From the NCBI GenBank assembly GCA_033675545.1, contig JAWDGP010002165.1, positions 371,001-435,000 on the forward strand: a DNA stretch of 64,000 bases, read 5' to 3'. Source of the stretch: Elysia crispata (Eukaryota; Mollusca; Gastropoda; Plakobranchidae). Each line of letters starts with the position of its first letter. The first letter of the stretch is position 1. Below the pieces are notes generated by a model. That model worked only from the letters and a program-made list of their open reading frames with translations. It ran no database searches and was not told where the DNA came from. Shown here piece after piece: positions 1-12,700 of this stretch. The translations under genes were made by a program, and so were the position numbers.

Positions 1-29
1 AGGAAATCCTGCTCACAAGAATTTTTATG

Positions 30-416
30 CAGAGTTGCCAAACCTCACCAGTTTTTCATGAGACTCACAAAAATTAGCTAAATCTCACGCTCTCCCGAAA
101 ATTCAGCAAATCTCATGAATTTTTTTATTTCTACACATACATACAGTGTATTACATGTATAATATATTCTGTGACAAGTTTCAACAAAGCAGTTCATGGA
201 GAAAGAAACCTTATAAAGTTAGTAACTAATGGAAATCAATAACAGATTCAAGCATGTAATCTCTTGATATTAAACTCAACACACAAAAAGTGTCATCATA
301 AAAAATGTCACTTGACTTTGTTGGCATGTGGCACGTCATCTCACTAAAAAAATTAAATCGCACCCAAAAAATTTGCAAATGTCATCCCATAAAATTTGGG
401 GGGGTTGGCAACTCTG
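30..416. mobile_element. Short inverted-repeat DNA element (MITE-like)
   Basis: The left end reads CAGAGTTGCCAAACCTC and the right end, reverse-complemented, reads CAGAGTTGCCAACCCCC, so the 387-bp stretch is bounded by terminal inverted repeats of about 12 to 15 bases. It has no coding capacity. No clear target-site duplication is visible, so the superfamily is not assigned. It lies in the intron preceding the first visible HEXD exon. The rest of 1-732 shows nothing else I can name; no N-terminal HEXD exon was found there. Confidence 0.55.
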
Positions 417-732
417 TCTATGGATTGAATGGGGAAGGTGATTTAGCTGAATTTTGTATATCACTCCTGTTTTCAAAATAAGAGCATATTTTATTCCAAT
501 TAAATAGAACCAAGAAAGTAATTTATTGTTACCATTCATATCTGTGATAATTTTTTCAATTGAATATAACCCACACTACGTTATGAAATTGCCCAGATAA
601 GCTTTTTTAATCAAATTTTCTCTCACATATTGTTAAAATATGAGGGTAGTCAAGAGAAACTTATTCTGGTGTCAATTAAAGCTTCTACAATGACCACTTA
701 TTTTGAATATTACTATAACTATCCATTTTCAG

Positions 733-3700
733 CAAAGAGGAAATCAGACACATTGGTCAGTCATTGAAAACCCTGGAAATGAGTGTTATTCCTCTAATAC
801 AAACTTTTGGCCATTTTGAGGTTTGTTGCATCATTTTCTTTTGACATTTGAAAATTGTAATATTGTGCTCCCTCATACTTTTGTAGATTTACTGAATGGT
901 ACTTTAAATGAAAAAAATAAAAATAATTGAATTAGAATCCTATGGTGCCCTAGAAAATTTTACTATCAATATTTTCCTCAAATTAAAGAACTGGATGTTA
1001 TAACCCATCTTGAAGGCCAAGCTGATACTCCAAGTGTTAAAAAAATTTATTTTGCGTTGCACACAATAACTCACTGCAAAATTAGAATTTGCTGTTCCTC
1101 TTCCTACAAGCCCAACTTATATCTCTATCCAACTCTGCAGATTTTTATTTATAACATTGTGTGGCACTATTTATTTTTAAGCTTGTGTAGTTTCCATGAT
1201 GTAATAAGAGTAGTTTTAATAAAATTAAACACCTTGTTGATGCCTTAAAGGCACCAGTGACTACTCCTATAAATCTGGCAATGACATTTAATTCAAAACC
1301 ATAAACTCACACTATATTTGGATTTTTTAAAGTAGTCATAAGCTACATTGGTCTTTATTCAAAAGCAAAATAAAATTCTTACAAGGCATAATCATCCTTG
1401 TTGTCCTTGTAGTTTAACAGGTAGTCAGAAGTCCATGACAGTTGTGGTTATTGATTTCTACATCAAGGCAATGGAGAAAGACCAAGCTTTATCATCAAGT
1501 TGAAAAGAGAGAGAGAGAAAAATTAAAGTGTAATTGTCCTGCTTTGAAATGAGTAACGATATCCATTTTGCAGAAATCTAGTATCGCACTCACTGTCTAT
1601 CCTAGTATAGTAGGCACAAGTTATGTATTTGAAAAAATATTCTGGATGCTCTTCGTGGAAAACTAGTTGTCATAGAGTAAAAAAAAAGTGTCAGGCTAGG
1701 CTCTCGTCAAATGTCGAATGACCCACAAATAAAAAAAAATCAAAACAATTTATGTGAAAATGTTGTCTCCTTATCTTTTGCTTTTAACTTCCCCCCCCCC
1801 CCCCCCCTTCCGTTGCTGCATTTCAAGCCATGAAATAAATGAAAGGTTATTTTTGTACTCCTTCCAGTTTGTCCTTAAGCACAAAGAATTTGTTTCATTG
1901 AGAGAAGTTGAGAAATATCCTATGGCTCTCTGTCCTTCAAACACAGGTGAGACTTTGATACAATATAGCCTTAATGTCATGGAGATATTAACACAGACTT
2001 CAAGGTCTAGATTCTTGTTTCACCTTTTTAATCTAACATTTGTTTAAAAAAAAAAGAGTAGATTTTGTTAGCTCTGAAAAGTATTGTAACTAGTTATTGA
2101 GGGAATAAATTAAGGATATAATTAATAGGGAAAAATCTAAAAGTTGCCTTATATCGATTCAGCAAATTTGTATTAATAGATAGCAAAACAAATTAAAATA
2201 AGTATGGCATGCTGTGAAGAAAAGCTGTAAGAAAAAATAAGTGGCACTGTCCTAAGTTCAACTGTATTAAAAACTTCCCTATGAATACCATTGCAGTTTT
2301 AAAATCATTTAATTTGCTGAAATGGTCTTTTGCCGATAACCTCAATAACAAAATTCATTTTTTTTTTGTACTTTGTGCCTTACACATTGATTTGAATGAG
2401 TTCTTTCATGGAGAGGTTTGTAAAGACGAATTTTAGGGTTACAAGTCACTATTCTTGTTGATAATGTCTGTTTAGGATGGTAGAAGATCAATATCAGGAA
2501 TCAGTTGATCTGTCAAGCATATGAAATATGTTACAGATTCTATTATTTTTCTCATGGAATTCATGACAAATATATTCAGAATTAGTGATCACAAACCAGT
2601 TTGTGGTTTTGAGCATTTTTTTACCAGTCATTTCCTTTTTACCGAATCATCCTTGTAACTATGGAAGTTGCAAATGTAAAATGTCTTTGCTATAGCTGTT
2701 TTCTGTTCTTTTTAACTTATGACGCTATAGTGATTGCCTAAAGTATATTTAAAAGATTGTAAACTGTTTAGTCATGAAGATTTGCAATAATACTATCATT
2801 AGAATTGTTGTGCTGTTGGGCTTTTGTTGTATACTAGTTGTAAGGAGGTGCCTCTTGCCTCAATGCATGTCTCTTTCAGAATGCCTAGAGCTGATTTTCA
2901 AAATGCTTGACCAGGTCATGAAGCTACATCCCGATGTCACTCACTTTCACATTGGGTGTGATGAAGTGAGTAAATGCAAATTTAAACACTGTAGATGTCA
3001 GTCTCAGATGTAAATTACAAGGAGGCTAGGGATCTTTTTTTTTTTTTTCGAATCATCCTCTTTTGATTAAAGACAGAAGAGGAGAAATGTTTTGCACAAA
3101 AGAATAAGTGTCACTGAAATCCCTCCATTAAAATCTTCTCATTCAAGTGTGCGCTCTTTTCAGTACAAGTGCAGTGTTCTAGATAGTAAAGCCAAGTCTC
3201 TTGAAAAATTTGTAGGTGTTAGCTGTGGCTTATCAGAAGTTGTATCAAAGTAGCATTTATTTGCTTGTAAAAATGGAAAAAGAATTTCTTTACACACCTC
3301 CTTCTCTAGTTTATGCTTTTTGTTTGTTCGTTTGATGTTTGTTTCAGGTTTTTCACTTGGGCATTTGTGATAAATGCATATCACTTATGAGACAAGAATC
3401 AATAGGCAAAGATCAGCTTTTCTTTGCACATGTGAAAAAAGTGGCAGCCTATCTTAAAGATAATTACCCCCAGATTGAAGCATGCATTGTGTGGGATGAC
3501 ATGTTTCGTTATGCAGAGCTTTCTGCTGTGCTCAGTAAGTCTTATTTGATATTTACTCTTCATGCTCTCATTGCAGAAAAAAACATCCCAGGTATTGAAA
3601 TTCAAGGCCATTCAGCAGAAAAGGAAACAATTGTTGATGTCAGGAAAAAAATTTACATCGATACAGCTTTAATATTTGTTACATAAGTTGTGGCAAAGAT

Positions 3701-6700
3701 GCTGCAGACCCAAATTTAGATCAAACTAAGTTCTTTAGAATGAAAGAATGTTTTAATTTTTGTTCATAGCTTTTGATAATTTGCAAGTTTATGATATTCT
3801 GCTCTGTTTCGTTATTTGTTTTGAATTTTTTTTTTTCTGGTGGGGAGGGTGTATGTCATGCTTTTCATTTATATTTTTATTTATTTATATATTCATGCAT
3901 CATGACTATTTTTTGAATGAACATGATAAACAGGGTCCCACCAGTATTGATGCAATTATCAAATCGTTCAAGAGATTTTATATTGCCACTGTTTTTTCTA
4001 AGGAAGTTAGCTAATGACCAATTTGCATCATCTTAAAATGTTTGGTGTTTTTAAATGTGTTTCAGATTGTAATCTTGGAGATATTGTGGAACCAATGGTG
4101 TGGTACTATCAACCTTCTTTTCAACTGCCTGCAAGTATATTGCTCTAAACCACTAAGATGTTAATCACTTTGTGAAGGGCCGAGGCCCCACCCTTTGTCA
4201 ATAACCTATGTTCACACTAATGAGCACCTTTGTTAATATCCTGGCTAGGTTTCCTCTGGGTTTGCTATTGAAATTTGTTGTTTAAAGATATATTCTGTTT
4301 GTTGATATGACTAAGAAATTGTATGAATATTTTCATCAACTAATAGAAACACTCTCGAAAATGCCTATATCATTTGGGGTATTTATTTTGCAATCACACA
4401 TGTAATAGTCACTATGTTGTTTTTAGGATGCGACTTAATACAAGAATTATGTGTGGTTGTTAATATTGTATGAGTTTAGTATAGTTTCTTTTTCTTTAAT
4501 TAGAGATGAAGGCTGTCTTCAAAAAAGCTAAAAGAAAAAATGTATTTTGGATTTTAGAACTTAAAGTCCTTTTAAAGTGCTTTTTTTTAGATCTGAAGTA
4601 ATTTTATATGAGCAAAAAATGAAGAAGAGGCATAAATTCAATCAAAATGGTTTTTAATTGAGATTCTTTTAAAGTTTTAGCCACCAAACCATTTCATCTC
4701 ACCTTGACTAGCTACGATTTAGATTTCACTTTCATTATTAGTGCTCTTTTCATTCTCCAAAGTGAAATTACTTTCAACCTATAAATTTTGCCTTGCTCAT
4801 GCTCTTGAAGCCCAGTATGACTCTTCTTTCAATGTGTTTTGAAAATTTGAAAAATTTCCTTAAGGTAGTGGAAAAGTACTTCTTGAGCATTCTGTAATGG
4901 GGAAAAAAATTGCAGACTATTAAGAAACTTTATGTGATGTACAAAGTAATATCAAAATCTTTTGATGAATGAGGAATCTTAATGTAATTACAACCAACTT
5001 AATATTTATGGATTGCACTTTTATCAATAAAATTGTACATCAATTGCTCTTTTTGTCTTTTTGTAATTTCAGATCTATGGGATAATCTGAGCTCTGTGTT
5101 TCCCAACATCTGGATTGCAAGTGCATTCAAAGGTGCCACAGGTCCCACTGCAATGGTTACTAATGTCAACTTTCACTTAGACAACCATTTCGCCTGGTTT
5201 GGCATTCTCAAGACAGTCTCACAGAAATTCAAGAGTATCAAGGGCATCACACTTACTGGCTGGCAGAGGTATAAAAACATTCTACAGGTGGTTCCTTATT
5301 ATTATCTCTAATTGTGTGGTGCATATGGTCAGAGTGAGTTATGCTTCAGAAATTACATTTATCACCCTCAAGGAATTCAATCAAGAAATACTTTAGGAAC
5401 AAAATTCGTTCATTTTGTACAAATTTCCAAAAAGCACTTCAGAGCTTGTGTTTGATTAAATTGTAATAATAAAGTACAAAACTGGATGGCCACAGACAAG
5501 TTTCACCTGAATGGTGACAAAACAGAGCGTCTCCTAGTCAATGTCAGAAATGAACTGAAAACCAGTGATTAAAAAAAAACAAATACTGGACATAATGCAG
5601 TAACTTTTATTATCAATTAAAATATTCATTTCATTAATAAGTTATCAATGTAGTCAGATGCCAGCTACCTCTGTAAGCTAGACTATCTTGAATTGCAGAG
5701 AACAGGCACAATGACAAAGTTTCTGAATAAAACATCAAAAAAGACCCTTGGATCAGCTTGAAGTTTCATTCTTTCAAGGTTGAATTATTGTAATTCTTTG
5801 TATTTGAACTTACTTCATGACACCCTGAATAGGTTATAAAGATGCCAAAAGAGTTCTGCTAGGATGGTATGGAAAAGGAAAGCTTTCAACCAAAATTATA
5901 AGCAAGATATAAAGAACTATTATAAAATGTTCTTCACTTTTGCTCATTATAAACATTTGTCTTTAACCCAAGACACATGGGTTTCATTAGAGAAACAAGC
6001 CATTTAAGAAAGTTTATTGGCCTTTAATGGCATACAAGATCATGACATGGCTCCACAGTTGCATTATAGAATTAGCTGGCTGTTAAAGCACTGCCTAAAT
6101 CCAGTAGTTTAGGACTAGATCTAGACCCTGGTCTAACATTCTGACATTTATGTATCAACTGAACTGAAATGGAACATATCCCACCAGTTTTCATTGGCAT
6201 CGACTTAAAATTCTTTACGGATAAACCTGCATTTCAATGGTCTCTAGACTCAACATAAGCTTGCAATCAACAAAATCTTTGTCAGGACCTGATTTTATTT
6301 TTCACTATGAATAGTTACAGCACCACTAGTATAGTTGAGTTGGAGGCTAAGCAAAGTCAGATTCAAATTTGAATCCCAGAGGCTTTATTGTCAGGCTTTA
6401 AAATAGGCATCATTTTTCAGCCCACGCTTGCATTTTTTAATGATCATTATAAGCATTTTACCAATGTTATCACCAATACTGAGACATTTTTTACTAGTTT
6501 TGTTAAATAAAAACTATTTTAATGGTGAAAAGAGAGGTACAGTAAAACATTATCAAACAGAAATACTTGGCTAAACCAAAGTTACCCAATTCATTTTTTT
6601 CCAGTAACAATTACCAAAGTTATATGCTGTTGAGAATGGATTTCTCAAATTGTTTTGGGGAATTATGATATGTTCGATAAAGCTGGGTTTAAACATTTAA

Positions 6701-9700
6701 GAGTAATAACTACATTTTAATAAATGCATAATTCAGTTCTCTTATTAGTTGCACTTATTAAAGAAATCAGAGATTCATATAGGCATAAAGAAAAAAAAAA
6801 GAACAAAGAAAATAAATGAAAATTGATCTTTCATCGTTTTCATTTAAATTTGTTAAAACATTTTCTACACATTTTCCATCTCCCTATACAATACCTTTAC
6901 AATAATTTGCCCTTACTTATCCTTGCCTTCTCCCAAAGCCCTACCCTTCCCTAGTTGCTCACCTTCTACTTCCTCTTCACAACAAGACAATCATTCTCCT
7001 TCTTCATTTGATATTCCATTTCTACTTCCTCTTGTTTTTGCCCAGATTTGCTCCTTTCCCTTATTCTCCTTCTTCCTCTCCATCTCAGCAACTCTCCCTC
7101 CTGCTGTTCCCTTACTCTTTCTTGTTGCCCAGATTCCTCCCTTCTACAGGCTTACTCATTCTTATCTTTGCTCCCTCCTTTCCTTTTCATATCCTCTGTC
7201 TCTTACATCTCTTGCGAATATTGTTCTTCTATTCCATGGAAGTTCTAGTTGTAAGTCCAGAGTGAATCATATTTTTATTCCCAAAAAAATCTTATACTGA
7301 GATTGAGCAAGAGGTTTTTTTCGTCTGTCATCAGTACCTATGTCTTGCACAGGTTGGACTTGCACAATTTGTTGACAATCAGTCCCTTTAAATATAAGTA
7401 TCAGTTGATCTAGCAGGCTCTTACGGACTGGCACCGGATGCATTTGACAGGGCATACGTAAGGTGGGAGTGTAATCGTTTACAATTGCTGTCACTGGTGA
7501 TCAGAGATCAAAGGCTTGGTTGCTTGTTGTCAAATTGTGCACTCAGACATAGAGGCTGAGGGAGAGAGCATTTTTAGTTTGAAGAGTGATAATGGCAACA
7601 GCTGTGTTCGACACATGATTGAAATTGAATGTAAATGTTGAAAAATAATATTTTTAAAGGCACTATCTGTCTAATTTCTTTGGAATGGTTGATGGCAGAT
7701 GGTTTGAATACTTGTTATATCCTTGTTCATCCAAAAAGTTGGATTAATAAGGATACAAAGAGAGAATCAGTAAGGGAAAACAGTTGAGCTTGAGCTGTCC
7801 ATAATTTTCAGGGATCCATGTCCGACATAGTTGAGTAGACTGTATTGCAATCCTTAGAATTTTGGTTTTATAGTGCTTTATTTTCACTATTTTTGTTCTC
7901 CTGTAGTTTTATGTCTTTTGAAGAAATCAAAGGAAGAATATTTAATGGCTTTTTCCTTTAGGTATGACCATTATGCTGTCCTGTGTGAGCTCTTTCCTGA
8001 GGGATTACCTTCTTTGGCTGTTTGTCTCAAGTTTATACAGCAAGGTAGGTTGGCAATTTTGAGTACAATGTGATACTGATAGTGTAGACATAGTGACAAT
8101 ACAAATATTCTTAATTTTAAATTGAATTGATTTTTACTTGTTTAAAATGGCTTCCTGTGGGAAATTTTTGATAATTTGAAGGATGCATTTAGTTAAGCCA
8201 TAAAATTGCTGTCCGTGGCTGGTTTGCTTGTATAGAGAAGAAATAAAATCAAATACTATTTTTTTTTTGTTTATTTCAATACACCTGTATACCCCTTGGA
8301 TAATGTGATTTGACTATTATTTTGTTACCTACATGGCACATACAATGGGCCATTTTAAATGACATTAATTAAGAAATCAGCAATCATTTTATTATAATTA
8401 TGTGAATATCCATCTATACCTCCATCAACAAATACAAAAAAGGAAGTGAAAGTGTTTTTTTGTTTTATTTTTTATCTCCCAGGAAGTCTGACCTCTGAGG
8501 ATGTGAAATCAGTATCTCAAGATTTGGAATTTACATCAGCCTTGCCGTTTGATCCAATGTCTTGGTATATTATTTTAAATTTTAGTAAACTGAACTTGTT
8601 CAGACTGTAATTTGTTAAATGTTATCTTTTAGAGTTTTAAATTTAACCACATGAAAATTTTTTTTAATTAAAAAAGAATGACATTTTCCCTAAATGTGAC
8701 CAAAAAAAATAAAAAATAATCCCAATTGACCTTCAAACATTTTGATTGCTGGGACACAGCTGAACAAAAGAAAATTAGGATCAAGTCTGGCATCTATACA
8801 TCAGAATGGGTTTAAATATAGCCCTCCAGGGTTCCTCTTCTTGTGTGGATGGAGATGTGTTTATTTGTAAGTACCAATTTCATTATCTGCAAACTCATTT
8901 TTTGCTTGCATTATGTTTTATGCAATTTAAGTGTTGTTGGGTCTATCAGTTGATATTAAAGTATCCAAGCTTTGGAAATGATCATTTTTCCGTGAGTTTA
9001 TTCCCATTGATAAAGATGTTGATCTGTGGACACTGATTTTTTCAACGGATGACCATTTTTTTCTGTCTTTTTGCTATTCAATTCCAACACTTTCTTTCTG
9101 CTTTCTTCTCGCTTTTATTTTGTTGCAAGTTTTTTTTTTTTGCAATTAAATCAGTTACATCAGGGAATCTCAAGTTGTTTATATTGTGGCCTCCTACTTT
9201 AATTTCTGGGTGTCTTCACATAATCATTTCTCCCTAGAGAGAGAGAAATGGTCTGCGGAAAGCACATATCGTTCTCTGACAGTAAGCTGTATTTTTTTAA
9301 ATGAGCTGATTTCCCCATCAGCTCTAAATGCTGCTGTCTGTTCCAGGTACATGTTTTTATCTTTCCCATCTATCTTCAATGTGTGAGTTTTGTGATTATA
9401 TCATCATGACATAGTCTGTCAAATGCCTCTGTGCAGTCAATGAACTACAGATATACCTTTTCTTGTCCTTCCACAGCTTGTTCAATTATAGTTTGAATGA
9501 TGGAGATTGCTTTTGTTTTGCCTTTTCCCTCCACAAAGCCAAACTGTTTCTCTGCTATTTCTGGTTTGATTTTGTTTCTTACTCGCATCATGATGATTCT
9601 TAAAAAAATCCTTTTTTTTATATGATTCATAAAACTGACCATCACCCCCTGAAACTTTTATTGTGGGTTGCATCACCTTACATACAGTAAAAAAAAATTT

Positions 9701-12700
9701 GTAAGGGAAAGGAGATGGTTAGGCAAGGCAAGGTCATGTTAGCCACACACAGCTGGCCATGAATACGCCATTTCACAGTTGCTGTTTTTTCCAAGCTCTC
9801 GTTATTACTTAGGTCAGCATTTTTTCTCTCGTTATTTCCAGACTAATTTATATGGCCCCAAGAAGAGAAAACAGGGATTTGAAATTTTCGCCTTCTAGGG
9901 TTCTCCCTATTTATGTGTTTCACAGTAAAATCGTGCCCAAGCTGAATTTCCCAAAATAGGATAATGAAAATCATTCTTATCCCATCTTATTTATAGTCAG
10001 AATAGTCAACACTAACTAAGCAGTACAAAATTTCACATATAATAATAGTCAATCACATAAAAGGCATTTAAATTTTAATTCAGGAAGAATAATTGAACAT
10101 AAAGTGTATAACATATTTTTTAATTCAAATCATGAAGAAGAAAGGCATTGTCCTGGCTTAAGGCTAAAACCACTGCCTTCATAATAAAAGGTTCTTGCTA
10201 GTGAAGCCAAATCAGAAAATAAATGAAAGACTAGGAAATGTCATGCAGAACAAATATGTCTGTATTGATATTGATTGACTCCTTAATATAATGCTGATAT
10301 GCTGCAGCAGCCTTCTCATTACTCCCTTCATTTTATTATCAAGATTAACCTGTACATGCAGCACTATCACTGCTACTTCTTTCATCTTACTTCTAGGGAG
10401 CACTATTTTTCCCACTTTAACCTCAACATCACAACATAATATATATCTTCATTGCTACCTCCGCCTCAATCATCAAATATCAATTTCATCTCAAGCATAC
10501 ACTGGATTTAGACTTAGAGTAATGGAAAGGCAGCAGTACAAGAATGATAATTATGATCATGGCATTTTCATTGTCATTCATATTATAAAAGGCAACTTTT
10601 ATTTCTTTCTCTGCTATCTCCTCCAAAACCACTCATTGTACAGTGATGTAGCTTACTGTATTTTAATCTGACGAGATCAGTGTTAACAGGGTACCAAAAA
10701 AATAAAGTAAAAGTTTTGGATTTAGGCTAAAAAGATGCATTTGAACGTTCATTTTATATTTACTGTAATTAATTCATCAAATATATTTGCCAAATGTGTT
10801 CATGATGGACCAAATAGCATTTAAAAGATTGTTCTCAGTGGTATACAATTTTCAAAGCGGATGGCGATTTTTAACATAAATTATTACTTTATAAAATTAT
10901 TGATTTATTAGAAAACATTATTTTATTTTGATGAAATAAAAAACTGGAAAAATTATAAAAATAAATGAAATTTGACGGACTACAGCCTAATTACAATTGC
11001 CTTTTCTTTCCGGAGCAGCTGTTGTTAATGTAAACATATGTCCGTCCACTTATGCTTCTATCGCAAGCATTTCGAACTTCTATATTGTTTAATATCTAGG
11101 ACATCGACCAGATCTTCTAATTATCCAAAAAGAATATAGAAACATTCATTTTTTATTTGACTCTCATGAGTTATACAGATTGTGACTAGATTTAGTCTTA
11201 AATCTAGAATAATTACAGCTACATAAACTTTAGCAATCCAGGGTGACCCAATCAATTAAAAAAATCAGTGCCTTAATTTTTTTTTACGGTGATATTGTCT
11301 GAGCAGTTGCACGTTTTTACTTTTTATTGGAGGGCACTTTTTCATCACATCAGGTCGAGCACTACATTGTATCTGCAATGATTCATCAGAACTACATTAT
11401 GGTTGGGAGATACTGAAAAGAGGGCTGTTGAAAAGATTCTACCCAAATAAGTTGACTTTTTTGGCTTGGTGTCTCTCTTTTATTTAAAGAACATTTTCAT
11501 GACAATGTAAGAAGAGTTTCAATATTTCAAGATTCAATATATTTTTATATCTGTATCACGAGTGGCTCTGGACGAGATATATCTGTTAGTGTTATTGCAG
11601 TAAAGTTTGCTTTTCTTTTATGTAGTTATATGGCTCTAGAGGATATGTCTGTGTGAAGTTTGCATTTCTTCGATGCAGTTGTATTTCACACCTGTCATAT
11701 GTACGGGCAATCATGCTTGTAATATTATACAGTGCACATCTGATAAATCAACATTAAAGGGACCAACAAAATTGCATCGAATTAGGCGATTATATTAAAA
11801 TTTATTATTTTAAAATCTCAATACATGTAATGACTTTTTAGGTCTGCTTATAGCTCAACTATAAGGGAACGAGGGAAGTAAAGAGAACTTAGTTTAGCCT
11901 CACTTTAAATCCTAATAAACTCATCCCATAACAAGATCTAGAACCATTGCACACCTCTGCCCTCCCCTAATCCCAAACGCTGTGTGGGCAAGGCTGTGCA
12001 GTGCTACCATTGGGCTCAAGGCCCTACCGCCAGTCTCTCTCTCATGCACACAAGGTGCTTGTCTCTCATAGTCATAGTCTCTACGGTCTTCCCTTCGCAT
12101 CCAACACCCCTCCTTTTATCTTCTCTCACAAACCCATGTCTTAAGTTGCAGTGGTCCACACACTACAGATCTTAGTATCTAACTCATGAGGCTAGGCTAA
12201 AAATTAATGACATTTTGGGTGATTTAGATATGGAGACAAAGGGGAAATTCTGTCGTATTAGGAGAAATTAGTGAACCAAAATGTTGATTTGCCGGAAAAT
12301 TTATTAGTACTAATTAAAGGAATTTTTTGAGGACTTTTTAGTTATGTTGAATTAAGAGGAATGTTGACTAATGAGATGTCAAATTAAGTGGAGGGCACTG
12401 TAATAGTAATGATAGCAATCGTACAATTCTGACATTGTTTTCTGTTTTGGCCTAGTTACAGACTTTAGGACATACTCTACATTTCCTTATCATTAACTAT
12501 ATACATAGAAAGATATTGTCCACAATTAGAGTGTAGCATTTTTTGGACAAATAGTCCCCATTGAGTTAGAGGTATATTTGCCTCATTCATTTTAGTTATT
12601 TGCGCATAAGCCTACAAATTCTTAATTTTTATCAGAGATTGGAATTTCAAACAAGTTTTACAATTCAAAATGTTTCAATGAAAAGTTACAGACATAATGA

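Noticed and set aside
4131-4136. A GC-AG donor (GCAAGT) at the end of the HEXD exon 4066-4134
   Set aside because: Using it breaks the frame in the next exon. The canonical GTATAT four bases later keeps the frame and reads through PAN-LWDNLSS.
6923-7300. Three overlapping hydrophobic frames
   Set aside because: They arise from a pyrimidine-rich tract with few stops inside a HEXD intron.
7267-7494. Minus-strand frame faintly like the linker before the RT of Ty3/gypsy elements (LRMPCQMHPVPVRKSLLDQL)
   Set aside because: The resemblance covers about 20 residues, no catalytic block follows and the start is GTG. It is too weak to call without a search.
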